A DNA stretch of 36,993 nt from Acidobacteriota bacterium (GTDB lineage Bacteria; Actinomycetota; Acidimicrobiia; Acidimicrobiales; Ilumatobacteraceae), in NCBI GenBank assembly GCA_018970175.1, contig JAGWWV010000020.1, positions 1 to 36,993 of the forward strand. Reading direction: 5' to 3'. The first letter of the stretch is position 1; every line of letters starts with the position of its first letter. The notes beneath the pieces were generated by a model. The model searched no databases and was not told the origin of the DNA. It saw only the letters and a program-made list of their open reading frames with translations. Both the position numbers and the translations under genes were made by a program. Positions 1-8,065 of the stretch are shown here, piece after piece.

Positions 1-1112
1 CGTTCTCGATCTTCGCGCTCGGCATCATGCCGTACATCACCGCGAGCATCATCATGCAGGTGCTCACCGTCGTCATTCCGAAGCTCGAGGAATGGCAACA
101 AGAAGGTGCCGTCGGCCAGCGCAAGATCACCCAGTGGACGCGCTACGTCGCCATCGGTATCGCAGTGCTGCAAGGAGCCGGTCTCACGTTCATCTTCGGT
201 CAGGGTCGCGGGTCGGCGTTCTTCGGTGCCGCAGCTCAGGCGCCCGACGTGGTGCTGCTCGATCCCTTCATGCCGCGGGCGCTGCTCGTCATTCCGACGC
301 TCGTCGCGGGAACGGCCTTCCTCATGTGGATTGGTGAACTGATCAGCCAACGGGGAATTGGCAACGGTATGTCGATGATGATCTTCGCCTCGGTGGTCAG
401 TGGTCTGCCGTACAGCTACTACTCGATTCTCCAGAGCAAGAAGTTCATCGTCTTCGGTGTGCTCGTCGCGGTGTCGATCGCGATTCTGTATGCCGTCGTG
501 CGTGTCGAGCTCGGCCAGCGTCGTATCCCGGTGCAGTTCGCCAAGCGTGTCGTGGGTCGGCGCATGTACGGCGGCCAGAGCACCTACATCCCGCTGAAGG
601 TGAACCAGGCCGGTGTGGTGCCCATCATCTTTGCCTCGTCCATTCTTCTCCTGCCGGTTCTGGCCTCGAACATGCTGGGCAGCGCCGAGGGTTGGCGCGG
701 TTCGATCGCGGGTTTCGTGAACGATTACCTCATCAACAGCCAGAACATGCTCTACATCTCGGTGTTCTTCTTGTTGATCGTTGCTTTCGCCTACTTCTAC
801 AACTCGATTGCCTTCGACCCCGTGCGACAGGCCGATCAGTTGCGCAAACAGGGTGGCTTCATCCCCGGTATTCGCCCCGGACCGCAAACCGAACGCTTCT
901 TTGCAAAGACGGTCAACCGAATCACCCTGCCCGGTGCGCTCTTCGTTGCGTTCATCGCAATTCTTCCGTACATCATTCTCTGGGTCGGAGACGTCCAGTC
1001 GTTCCCGTTCGCCGGAACGACGGTGCTCATTGCAGTCGGCGTCGCACTCGAACTCATGCGACAGATCGACAGTCAGTTGATGCTCCGCAACTACGAGGGA
1101 TTCCTGAAGTAG
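1..1112 (+). CDS. secY: Protein translocase subunit SecY (5' end outside window)
   Basis: SecY is the membrane channel of the Sec translocon and works with SecE, SecG, SecA and the ribosome. The frame is open from base 3, and 369 residues are visible. The opening residues FSIFALGIMPYITASIIMQ match the second transmembrane region of SecY. The usual run of hydrophobic helices follows, with the conserved cytoplasmic loop residues RKQGGFIPGIRPG near the C-terminal third. The family is about 430-440 residues long, so roughly 65-75 residues lie upstream of the window. It sits directly before adk, as in most bacterial spc operons. Identification is firm; only the start is unseen. Confidence 0.97.
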   Translation, partial: FSIFALGIMPYITASIIMQVLTVVIPKLEEWQQEGAVGQRKITQWTRYVAIGIAVLQGAGLTFIFGQGRGSAFFGAAAQAPDVVLLDPFMPRALLVIPTLVAGTAFLMWIGELISQRGIGNGMSMMIFASVVSGLPYSYYSILQSKKFIVFGVLVAVSIAILYAVVRVELGQRRIPVQFAKRVVGRRMYGGQSTYIPLKVNQAGVVPIIFASSILLLPVLASNMLGSAEGWRGSIAGFVNDYLINSQNMLYISVFFLLIVAFAYFYNSIAFDPVRQADQLRKQGGFIPGIRPGPQTERFFAKTVNRITLPGALFVAFIAILPYIILWVGDVQSFPFAGTTVLIAVGVALELMRQIDSQLMLRNYEGFLK

Positions 1113-1167
1113 CGGTCGGCCGCGCTTCGACCACCGCGGCGGTCATCTCCGTGAACAGGATCCATTC

Positions 1168-1821
1168 ATGACGAAGGGAACACGCATCGTTTTGCTCGGC
1201 CGGCAGGGCTCGGGCAAGGGCACCCAGTGCGTTCGATTGTCGCGTCACTACGTCGTGCCACACATCTCGACAGGCGACATGCTGCGTGCCGCGGTGCGGG
1301 AAGATTCACCACTTGGTCGCAGCGTTGCGGAAGTCATCGGATCGGGCGGTCTCGTCAGCGACGATCTCATCGTTGAATTGGTGCGCGAGAGACTCGGCAA
1401 AGCCGACGCCCGACGACGCGGGTTCCTTCTCGACGGTTTTCCGCGCACGGTTGCCCAAGCAGTTGCGCTCGACGACATCTCCGGTGACGGTGCATTGAAC
1501 GCAGTGATCGACCTCGTCGTGCCGCGAGAGATGGTGCTCGACAGATTGTCGGCCCGACGCGTGTGCAGGGACTGCGGCGCCAACTACCAGGCGGGGCCGG
1601 TCGTGCGTTCGCCGTGGACCTGCGACACCTGCGGTGGTGACGTGGTGCAGCGCGACGACGACACCCCCGAATCCATCAACAGGCGCCTCGACCTCTACGA
1701 GACCCAGACCGCACCCCTTATCGAGTTCTACGGCGCGACCAACCGCCTGTTTCCGGTTGATGGGGTCGGAACCCCCGACCAGGTCTTCGAGCGGATCACC
1801 TCAATCATCGATGCCCGTTGA
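1168..1821 (+). CDS. adk: Adenylate kinase, zinc-type LID
   Basis: Interconverts ATP plus AMP with two ADP in the cytoplasm. The P-loop is at residues 11-19 (GRQGSGKGT), where the usual GPPGAGKGT is slightly altered. STGDMLR follows, and the AMP-site motif is LLDGFPRT. The LID carries four cysteines, C133, C136, C152 and C155, in two CxxC pairs, so it is the structural-zinc form. At 217 residues it has the normal long-type length. It follows secY by 55 bases. In many bacteria map comes next, but here about 180 non-coding bases lead to infA. Confidence 0.97.
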   Translation: MTKGTRIVLLGRQGSGKGTQCVRLSRHYVVPHISTGDMLRAAVREDSPLGRSVAEVIGSGGLVSDDLIVELVRERLGKADARRRGFLLDGFPRTVAQAVALDDISGDGALNAVIDLVVPREMVLDRLSARRVCRDCGANYQAGPVVRSPWTCDTCGGDVVQRDDDTPESINRRLDLYETQTAPLIEFYGATNRLFPVDGVGTPDQVFERITSIIDAR

Positions 1822-1990
1822 CGTGCCCCGGCTGGGTGGGGGAGGCCCGGGGGACGGGTCCGCGACGGCAGGTCGACCCTGTGGCGTTGGGCCTGGCCAC
1901 CGATAGCCTCTTCCACGCCCTGTCGGCAGGTATCGCCGTCATTTCGTACCCGCCCGACAACCGTTATCCGCTCAAAAGTCCGTCCAATTG

Positions 1991-2005
1991 AAGGAGTCTC
2001 TTCTG
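1991..2005 (+). promoter_or_regulatory. infA: infA Shine-Dalgarno and CTG start codon
   Basis: A perfect AAGGAG (1991-1996) is followed by six bases and then CTG at 2003-2005, which opens the peptide L/M-A-K-P-K-E-D, the expected N-terminus of IF1. The only other in-frame initiator is TTG at 1988. It lies upstream of the Shine-Dalgarno and would add five residues (MKESL) not expected in the family. No ATG or GTG is available. CTG is therefore the best-supported start. Confidence 0.65.
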
Positions 2006-2227
2006 GCCAAACCAAAGGAAGATGCGATCGTGCTCGAGGGCACCATCACCGAGTCTCTGCCCAACGCGATGTTTCGCGTCGAGTTGGAGAACGGTCATCA
2101 GGTGCTCGCGCACATCAGCGGAAAGATGCGCATGCATTACATCCGCATTCTCCCCGGCGACAAGGTTCAAGTTGAGCTCACCCCCTACGACCTCACCCGT
2201 GGTCGTATCACCTACCGATTCAAGTGA
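2003..2227 (+). CDS. infA: Translation initiation factor IF-1
   Basis: IF1 is a small OB-fold protein that binds the A site of the 30S subunit during initiation. The 74 residues match the family closely, with [30 protein letters not shown] and [12 protein letters not shown] covering nearly the whole fold. I placed the start at a CTG because AAGGAG lies six bases upstream of it and the product then begins MAKPKED; see the separate start-site entry. rpmJ follows 18 bases downstream, the standard neighbour. The family is not in doubt; the start codon is an inference that needs N-terminal evidence. Confidence 0.93.
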   Translation: MAKPKEDAIVLEGTITESLPNAMFRVELENGHQVLAHISGKMRMHYIRILPGDKVQVELTPYDLTRGRITYRFK

Positions 2228-2245
2228 AGTTGAAGTGAGAAGGCC

Positions 2246-2359
2246 ATGAAGGTCCGCCCCAGCGTGAAAAAAATCTGTGAGAAGTGCAAGATCATCCGTC
2301 GCCACGGCAACGTGATGGTCATCTGTGAAAATCCCCGACACAAGCAGCGCCAGGGCTGA
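2246..2359 (+). CDS. rpmJ: 50S ribosomal protein L36
   Basis: A 37-residue protein, [20 protein letters not shown] and onward, ending in HKQRQG. It is the small zinc-ribbon protein of the large subunit. The zinc ligands are all present (C11, C14, C27, H32), so this is the zinc-binding C+ form. The gene lies between infA and rpsM as in most bacteria. It has a purine-rich upstream tract (GAGAAGG) close to the ATG. Confidence 0.96.
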   Translation: MKVRPSVKKICEKCKIIRRHGNVMVICENPRHKQRQG

Positions 2360-2384
2360 CCCCGGGTAGCAAAAGGAAACATCA

Positions 2385-2765
2385 ATGGCTCGTATTTCAG
2401 GTGTCGACATTCCGCGCGAGAAGCGTCTCGAAGTCGCGCTCACCTATATCTACGGTGTCGGTCGCTCGACCGCCCTCAAGATGTGTCAAGAACTCGGTAT
2501 CGACCACAACCAACGTGTGCGCAACCTGACCGAGGAAGAGACGAACCGCATCCGCGCGTACGTCGATGCGAATCTCACCGTCGAAGGCGACCTGCGTCGC
2601 GACGTGCAGCAGGACATCAAGCGCAAGATCGAGATCGGCTCGTACCAAGGCGTTCGTCACCGCAAGGGCCTGCCGGTCCGCGGTCAGCGCACGCACACCA
2701 ATGCCCGCACCCGTAAGGGACCAAAGAAGACCGTCGCCAACAAGAAGAAGGCAGTGAGGAAGTAA
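2385..2765 (+). CDS. rpsM: 30S ribosomal protein S13
   Basis: Head protein of the small subunit that contacts the P-site tRNA and bridges to the 50S. The 126 residues begin [20 protein letters not shown] and contain the helix-two-turn-helix region and the basic tail [15 protein letters not shown] followed by a Lys/Arg-rich end. AAAGGAAA sits upstream of the ATG. The stop TAA shares its last A with the ATG of rpsK (TAATG), a one-base overlap that implies translational coupling. Confidence 0.97.
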   Translation: MARISGVDIPREKRLEVALTYIYGVGRSTALKMCQELGIDHNQRVRNLTEEETNRIRAYVDANLTVEGDLRRDVQQDIKRKIEIGSYQGVRHRKGLPVRGQRTHTNARTRKGPKKTVANKKKAVRK

Positions 2766-3163
2766 TGGCCAAGCCAGCAGCAGGTGGGCGCCGTCCGCGT
2801 AAGCGCGAGCGCAAGCACGTCTCGGTCGGAGTCGTGCACATCAAGAGCTCGTTCAACAACACCATCGTTTCGATCACCGACCTCGAGGGCAACGTCATTT
2901 CGTGGGCGTCGTCCGGCGGCGTCGGCTTCAAGGGCTCGCGCAAGTCGACACCATTTGCAGCGCAGCTTGCGGCCGAAAAGGCAGCGCGCGCAGCAATGGA
3001 ACACGGTCTGCGTCGCGCGGAAGTGCACGTGAAGGGCCCGGGCTCGGGTCGCGACACTGCGCTTCGTTCCATCCAGAACACCGGCATCGAAGTGTCGGGC
3101 ATCAAGGACGTCACCCCGGTGCCGCACAACGGCTGCCGTCAACCCAAGCGTCGGAGGGCCTGA
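2765..3163 (+). CDS. rpsK: 30S ribosomal protein S11
   Basis: Platform protein of the small subunit near the mRNA exit channel. The 132 residues include [34 protein letters not shown] and the C-terminal [14 protein letters not shown], all typical of S11. It starts on the last base of the rpsM stop codon and is followed after three bases by rpsD, the usual alpha-operon order. Confidence 0.97.
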   Translation: MAKPAAGGRRPRKRERKHVSVGVVHIKSSFNNTIVSITDLEGNVISWASSGGVGFKGSRKSTPFAAQLAAEKAARAAMEHGLRRAEVHVKGPGSGRDTALRSIQNTGIEVSGIKDVTPVPHNGCRQPKRRRA

Positions 3164-3166
3164 GCC

Positions 3167-3784
3167 ATGGCGCGCTACACCGGACCAAAGGTGCGCATCT
3201 CGCGTCGCCTCAACGTCAACATCTACGAAAACGAAAAGGGAACCAAGGCGCTCGACCGTCGCCCGTTCCCCCCGGGCCACCACGGTCGTACCCGTCGTCG
3301 CAATGCCGGCAGCGAGTACCTCGCCCAGCTGCAGGAAAAGCAGAAGGCCAAATACATCTACGGTGTCCTCGAGCGCCAGTTCCGCAAGACCTACGACGAG
3401 GCCAACCGTCTCGCGGGTCCGACCGGTGAGAACCTGCTGCGCCTGCTCGAGCAGCGTCTCGACAACGTGGTGTACCGCGCCGGATGGGCCAGCACCCGTC
3501 CGCAGGCCCGCCAGTTCGTCAGCCACGGCCTCGTTCTGGTGAACGGCAAGCGGGTCAACATCCCGTCGTTCACGGCAAAGAAGGGCATGAAGATCAGCCT
3601 CAGCCCGAAGGCCCGCAACATGATCGTCATTCAGCACAACATCGATGTGCTCGACCGCTCCGTCGTGGGCTGGCTCGAGACCGGTGACGGCGGCAAGGAA
3701 GTCACCGTGCGTGATCTCCCGCAGCGCGAACACATCGACATCCCCGTCCGCGAACAGCTCATCGTCGAGTTGTACTCGAAGTAA
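3167..3784 (+). CDS. rpsD: 30S ribosomal protein S4, zinc-free form
   Basis: Primary 16S rRNA-binding assembly protein and, in many bacteria, the translational repressor of the alpha operon. At 205 residues it has the standard length. An S4 domain with LRLLEQRLDNVVYRAGWA and RQFVSHGLVLVNGKRVNIPS lies around residues 90-150. No cysteine is present in the N-terminal region, so this is the C- (zinc-independent) form, unlike L36 nearby. I see no obvious S4 operator pseudoknot, though I cannot fold the leader here. Confidence 0.97.
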   Translation: MARYTGPKVRISRRLNVNIYENEKGTKALDRRPFPPGHHGRTRRRNAGSEYLAQLQEKQKAKYIYGVLERQFRKTYDEANRLAGPTGENLLRLLEQRLDNVVYRAGWASTRPQARQFVSHGLVLVNGKRVNIPSFTAKKGMKISLSPKARNMIVIQHNIDVLDRSVVGWLETGDGGKEVTVRDLPQREHIDIPVREQLIVELYSK

Positions 3785-3811
3785 TCCCCCAGAAAGTCGA
3801 AGGAGAGCATC

Positions 3812-4744
3812 ATGCTCGTCATCCAGCGCCCCACGGTCGAAGCCATCGGCGAACCCGAGAACAACCGCCAGCGGTTCGCCGTCGGTCCGCTCGAGCCCGG
3901 TTTCGGTCACACAATCGGCAACTCGCTGCGTCGCACGCTCTTGTCGTCGATCCCCGGCTCGGCCATCACGACGGTGCGCTTCGATGCCGCCCTCCACGAG
4001 TTCGACACGATCGAAGGAATCGCCGAGGACGTCACCGAGATCATCCTCAACCTGAAGGACATCGTCATCGTGTCCGACAGTGACGAACCCGTCGTCCTGC
4101 GCCTCGACAGGAAGGGTCCGATCGACCTCACCGCCGCCGACATCAGTCTTCCTGCGGGTGTCGAGATCCTGAACCCACAGGTCAAGATCGCTTCGCTGAA
4201 CGCGAAGGGCCATCTCGCCATCGACCTCACCGTCGAGCGCGGCCGTGGCTACGTGTCGAGTGACCGCGAATCCGAGAACCGCGTCATTGGTGTCATTCCG
4301 ATCGATGCCATCTTCTCGCCCGTCCGTCGCGTGATGTTCGACATCGAGCCGACCCGCGTCGAGCAGTCGACCAACTACGAGCGTCTCGTTCTCGACATCG
4401 AAACCGACGGCAGCATCGAGCCCCGCGAGGCGCTGTCATCGGCCGGTGCAACGCTGCGCGCACTCGTCGACCTCGTTGCCAGCCTCTCCGACGAGCCCCA
4501 GGGACTCGAGCTCGGCGAGGTCATCGGCGCGAATGTCGGTTCGCCCGACCTCGACCTGCCGATCGAAGATCTCGATCTCTCCGAGCGTCCGCGCAACTGC
4601 CTCAAGCGTGCGCAAGTCAACACCATCGGCGAGCTGTTGATGAAGAGCTACGACGATCTGCTCAACATCACCAACTTCGGCCAGAAGAGCCTCGACGAAG
4701 TGATCGCCAAGCTCGATGAGCGTGGCCTCTCGCTGCGCCCGTAA
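3812..4744 (+). CDS. rpoA: RNA polymerase subunit alpha
   Basis: Assembly scaffold of RNA polymerase and contact point for UP elements and activators. The 310 residues split into the N-terminal dimerisation domain (about 1-228, with GFGHTIGNSLRRTLLSSIPG and the later RRVMFDIEPTRVEQSTNYE) and the C-terminal DNA-binding domain (about 245-310, with LSERPRNCLKRAQVNTIGEL and NFGQKSLDEV). A Shine-Dalgarno AAGGAG lies before the ATG. rplQ follows, as in the standard alpha operon. Confidence 0.98.
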   Translation: MLVIQRPTVEAIGEPENNRQRFAVGPLEPGFGHTIGNSLRRTLLSSIPGSAITTVRFDAALHEFDTIEGIAEDVTEIILNLKDIVIVSDSDEPVVLRLDRKGPIDLTAADISLPAGVEILNPQVKIASLNAKGHLAIDLTVERGRGYVSSDRESENRVIGVIPIDAIFSPVRRVMFDIEPTRVEQSTNYERLVLDIETDGSIEPREALSSAGATLRALVDLVASLSDEPQGLELGEVIGANVGSPDLDLPIEDLDLSERPRNCLKRAQVNTIGELLMKSYDDLLNITNFGQKSLDEVIAKLDERGLSLRP

Positions 4745-4783
4745 GTCACATTTCGAAGAAACGTCCCGAAGAAAAGGACCGCC

Positions 4784-5155
4784 ATGCCCGCAACACCCAA
4801 GAAGTCGAAGCGATTCGGAGGCAGTGCCGCACATCAGCGCCTGCTGATGGCGAACCTCGCTGCGTCACTCTTCGCCGCCGAAGGAATCATCACGACCGAA
4901 GCCAAGGCGAAGGCTCTACGCCCAATCGCCGAGAAGCTCATCACCAAGGCGAAGAAGGCGGGCGAAGAGTCGCCGTTGCGCATCCACCGCATTCGTCAGA
5001 TCCAGGGATATCTCGGCGACAAGGAAATGACCAACAAACTGGTCAACGAAGTTGCCCCGCGTTACGCGGCCCGCAACGGTGGCTACACGCGCATTCTGAA
5101 GCTCGGCGAACGTCACGGTGACAACGCCCCGATGGCGCGCATCGAGCTGGTCTAG
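4784..5155 (+). CDS. rplQ: 50S ribosomal protein L17
   Basis: Protein of the large subunit near the exit tunnel. The 123 residues include RFGGSAAHQRLLMANLAASL, ITTEAKAKALRPIAEKLIT and the C-terminal GGYTRILKLGERHGDNAPMA, all diagnostic of L17. AAAAGGA precedes the ATG. It is followed after 27 bases by truA, a common actinobacterial arrangement. Confidence 0.97.
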   Translation: MPATPKKSKRFGGSAAHQRLLMANLAASLFAAEGIITTEAKAKALRPIAEKLITKAKKAGEESPLRIHRIRQIQGYLGDKEMTNKLVNEVAPRYAARNGGYTRILKLGERHGDNAPMARIELV

Positions 5156-5182
5156 CGCCACCGGCGCACGGCGCCCGACATC

Positions 5183-5989
5183 ATGAACGAAGAGACACCC
5201 GGACCCGCCGCGAGGCGGGTCCGTCTCGTTGTGGCCTACAACGGCGAACCATTCCATGGCTTTGCCATCAGCGCGGGTGTGTCCACCGTTGCGGGAACGC
5301 TCACCGACGCACTGCGGCAGATCACCGGTCATGCAGTCGTTCTCACCGGTGCGGGTCGAACCGACGCCGGCGTGCACGGCTGGGGACAGGTCGTCACCTT
5401 TGACCTGCCCGCCGATCGCGAGATCAACCGCGACCTCGTTCGAATCGCAAAGAGTCTGAACTCGATGCTCGAGCCACACATCGTGATTCGTGACGCGGCG
5501 TGGGTAGCGCCGGACTTCGACGCCCGGTTCTCCGCGCTGTGGCGGCACTACCGATACCGGGTCCTCAACACGCCGACGGGGAACCCGTTCGAAGCCGCCA
5601 CCTCGTGGCACGTCACCACGCCGCTCGATCTGCGTGCGATGCAACTCGCGTCCGATGCGTTCATCGGTGAGCACGACTTTTCGGCGTTCTGCAGGCGGCC
5701 GAAACTGTCGGGACCGAGCAAGGACGCCCCCGAACCGTCGATGGCCCGCCGCGTCATCAGCGCCCGGTGGAGCGATGCCGGGTCGGGGATCCTTCATTTC
5801 GAGATCCGGGCCAACGCGTTCTGCCAGCAAATGGTGCGTTCGATCGTCGGCACGCTCGTCGAGGTCGGCATGCACCGCCGTCGCGCGGGTGAGATGACCG
5901 GGATACTCCGGTCGGGTAGTCGCGCGATGGCGGGGCACATCGCACCGCCACACGGCCTGTGTCTCATGGAAGTCGGTTACCCGACGTGA
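5183..5989 (+). CDS. truA: tRNA pseudouridine synthase A
   Basis: Converts uridines 38-40 of the tRNA anticodon stem to pseudouridine. The catalytic aspartate is D61 in GAGRTDAGVHGWGQV. The fold continues with DFDARFSALWRHYRYRV, the HDFSAFCR motif and the C-terminal ANAFCQQMVRSIVGTLVEVG. At 268 residues the length is normal. Its stop overlaps the GTG start of the next gene (GTGA, 5986-5989), so the glycosyltransferase that follows is probably translated from the same message. Confidence 0.96.
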   Translation: MNEETPGPAARRVRLVVAYNGEPFHGFAISAGVSTVAGTLTDALRQITGHAVVLTGAGRTDAGVHGWGQVVTFDLPADREINRDLVRIAKSLNSMLEPHIVIRDAAWVAPDFDARFSALWRHYRYRVLNTPTGNPFEAATSWHVTTPLDLRAMQLASDAFIGEHDFSAFCRRPKLSGPSKDAPEPSMARRVISARWSDAGSGILHFEIRANAFCQQMVRSIVGTLVEVGMHRRRAGEMTGILRSGSRAMAGHIAPPHGLCLMEVGYPT

Positions 5990-7101
5990 ATCACCGGCTT
6001 CGCGTGCTCATCGTGTCGACGCCCGTCGGTCCGATCGGTTCGGGCATCGGCGGTGGCGTCGACATGACGATCCGTGCACTCACCTCCGGACTTGCGACCC
6101 TCGGTCATCGCGTCGAAGTTGTCGCCCCCGACGGCTCGGCGACGGTGGGCGACGTCACGCACCGCGTCGCCGGTACCGTGCAACCCAGCATTCAGCTGGT
6201 CGATCGATCAACGGTGGTGCCGTCGCCGGTCGGTTCCGTGTTGGCGAACATGTGGAGCTTCGCCCGTCGCAGTTGCACCGATTTCGACGTCGTTCTCAAT
6301 CTCGCTTACGACGAACTTCCGTTTCATGAGACGTTCGAGCTTGCTCGACCTGTCGCACACCTCGTATCGATGGGATCGCTCACCGATGCGATGGATCGGG
6401 CCATCGACGAAACACTGCGCCTTGCACCCTGGTCGGTGGCGATGCACAGCAATGCGCAAGCCGGGACGTTCCTCCGTGGGACCGCCACAACGATCGTCGG
6501 CAGCGGTGTCGACGTCGAGAGCTGTTCATTCGTCGATCTGCCGAACGCAGACGGACGTGTCGCATTCGTCGGTCGTATCTCGGCCGAGAAGGGACTGCGA
6601 GACGTGGTCGACGCGTGCGTCACTGCGCGGCGACCCCTTCATGTCTGGGGTTACCGGCAAGACGAGAACGAGTGGAACGAAGCGGTCGCCGGTGTGCCAC
6701 CGCACGGTGTGACCTACCGCGGCTTCGTCACGACCGAGATCCTCCGCTCGGAGATCGGCGAATGTGCCGCGCTCGTGATGGCTCCGAAGTGGACCGAGGC
6801 GTTCGGCAACGTCGCGATCGAAGCCATGGCGTGCGGTGTGCCCGTGGTGTCGTACCGCCGTGGCGGCCCGGCCGAGATCGTGGTCGACGGCGAGACGGGG
6901 TACCTCGTCGCCCCCGACGACGTCCCGGGTCTTGCCGGAGCGCTGCGCAACGTGGAGACCCTCTCGCGCCGCGCCTGCCGACAGCGAGCCGAGACCCACT
7001 TCTCGACGCAGGCCTTTGCCCATCGGGTCGAGGCCTGGCTCCAGGGGGTGTGCGGCCGCTTCGGGCGTGTCGATTTCAGTGGGACGCCCCTATCCTTCTA
7101 G
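5986..7101 (+). CDS. GT4-type glycosyltransferase resembling UDP-glucose:tetrahydrobiopterin glucosyltransferase
   Basis: A 371-residue GT-B glycosyltransferase. The N-terminal acceptor domain opens with STPVGPIGSGIGGGVD (residues 11-26). The UDP-sugar domain has VGRISAEKGL, WTEAFGNVAIEAMACG with the EX7E pair E271/E279, and RRGGPAEIVVDGETGYLV. From memory, these motifs, together with AHLVSMGSLTDAMDRAI and VTYRGFVTTE, match the cyanobacterial enzyme that glucosylates tetrahydrobiopterin (BGluT) more closely than general GT4 enzymes. The acceptor is therefore an inference. I chose the GTG at 5986 because it overlaps the truA stop by four bases; an in-frame GTG at 5959 would add nine residues inside truA. 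Its place between truA and rplM, inside a ribosomal operon, is unusual. A different small-molecule acceptor is possible. Confidence 0.7.
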   Translation: MNHRLRVLIVSTPVGPIGSGIGGGVDMTIRALTSGLATLGHRVEVVAPDGSATVGDVTHRVAGTVQPSIQLVDRSTVVPSPVGSVLANMWSFARRSCTDFDVVLNLAYDELPFHETFELARPVAHLVSMGSLTDAMDRAIDETLRLAPWSVAMHSNAQAGTFLRGTATTIVGSGVDVESCSFVDLPNADGRVAFVGRISAEKGLRDVVDACVTARRPLHVWGYRQDENEWNEAVAGVPPHGVTYRGFVTTEILRSEIGECAALVMAPKWTEAFGNVAIEAMACGVPVVSYRRGGPAEIVVDGETGYLVAPDDVPGLAGALRNVETLSRRACRQRAETHFSTQAFAHRVEAWLQGVCGRFGRVDFSGTPLSF

Positions 7102-7142
7102 AGCCCCTTGTCGCAGTCGGCGCAGGGTCCGAAAGAGATTCC

Positions 7143-7589
7143 ATGGGTACCTACTCTCCGAAAGCTTCCGAAATCACGCGCGCGTGGCACGTCATCGACG
7201 CCGAAGGCATGGTCCTCGGTCGTCTGTGCACCGAGGCCGCCCGTTTGCTGCGTGGCAAGCACAAGCCGATCTTCGCGCCCCACATCGACACCGGTGACCA
7301 CGTCATCGTCGTCAACGCCGACAAGGTCGTCCTCACGTCGGGCAAGGCCGATCGTGAAATGGTCTACCGCTACTCCGGATACCCGGGCGGCATGAAGAGC
7401 GAGTCGTACCAGCAACTGTTGAATCGTCAGCCGGCCGAGGCGTTGCGCTTGTCGATCGGTGGCATGCTCCCGAAGGGTCCCCTCGGTCGCCAGATGCTCA
7501 CCAAGTTGAAGGTCTACGCCGGACCCGACCATCCGCACACCGCACAGCAACCGACACCCGTCGTGTTGAAGAAGGCAGCTGCTCGCTGA
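7143..7589 (+). CDS. rplM: 50S ribosomal protein L13
   Basis: Early-assembly protein of the 50S subunit. The 148 residues begin [20 protein letters not shown] and contain [32 protein letters not shown] and the loop around [20 protein letters not shown]. It normally follows truA directly in actinobacteria. Here a glycosyltransferase gene intervenes, leaving 41 bases before the ATG, in which GAAAGAGA is a weak ribosome binding site. It is paired with rpsI as usual. Confidence 0.97.
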   Translation: MGTYSPKASEITRAWHVIDAEGMVLGRLCTEAARLLRGKHKPIFAPHIDTGDHVIVVNADKVVLTSGKADREMVYRYSGYPGGMKSESYQQLLNRQPAEALRLSIGGMLPKGPLGRQMLTKLKVYAGPDHPHTAQQPTPVVLKKAAAR

Positions 7590-7663
7590 CGGTCGCACAC
7601 CTCGGCGAACAACGAACCCGCAACAGTCGAAGACGAAAAAGAAGAAGAAAAAGAGGACTCATC

Positions 7664-8059
7664 GTGGCAACTCAGCCGCTCACCCAGACAACCGGACGTC
7701 GCAAGGAATCAGTCGCGCGTGCGCGCCTGCGCTCGGGTTCCGGTGTCGTCACCGTCAACGGTCGCACTTTCGAGGATTACTTCCCGATGGCCACCCAGCG
7801 CATGGTCGTCGCCGAGGCACTGCGCGTCACCAACACCGACACGGTGTACGACGTCGACGCGACGATTCACGGTGGCGGTGTCAACGGCCAGGCCGGCGCG
7901 CTGCGCATGGCAATCGCTCGCTCACTCGTCGAGCTCGACGAGGAACTGCGTCCCACTCTGAAGAAGGCCGGGCTGCTCACCCGCGACGCACGTCGCAAGG
8001 AAAGCAAGAAGTACGGCTTGAAGAAGGCCCGCAAGGCACCGCAGTTCACCAAGCGCTGA
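7664..8059 (+). CDS. rpsI: 30S ribosomal protein S9
   Basis: Small-subunit head protein whose basic tail reaches the P-site tRNA. The 131 residues start at GTG ([20 protein letters not shown]) and end in the canonical [28 protein letters not shown] and [19 protein letters not shown] are family hallmarks. The 74-base gap from rplM is filled by an almost pure purine tract that includes AGAGGA as the ribosome binding site. glmM follows six bases later, the usual actinobacterial neighbour. Confidence 0.97.
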   Translation: MATQPLTQTTGRRKESVARARLRSGSGVVTVNGRTFEDYFPMATQRMVVAEALRVTNTDTVYDVDATIHGGGVNGQAGALRMAIARSLVELDEELRPTLKKAGLLTRDARRKESKKYGLKKARKAPQFTKR

Positions 8060-8065
8060 TCCGCC

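Noticed and set aside
1824-1855. GC-rich inverted repeat after adk (CCCCGG with CCGGGG)
   Set aside because: The stem is short, the loop about 15 bases and there is no T tract. It is within chance for such GC-rich DNA.
1988-1990. TTG as the infA start
   Set aside because: It precedes the Shine-Dalgarno AAGGAG and would add MKESL, which does not fit the family N-terminus.
2684-4213. A 509-codon minus-strand frame opposite rpsK, rpsD and rpoA
   Set aside because: It is a shadow of ribosomal protein genes with typical skewed composition and no motifs.
5959-5985. Upstream GTG as the start of the glycosyltransferase
   Set aside because: The GTG at 5986 forms a four-base overlap with the truA stop, the usual coupling arrangement, and gives the family-like N-terminus without the extra nine residues.
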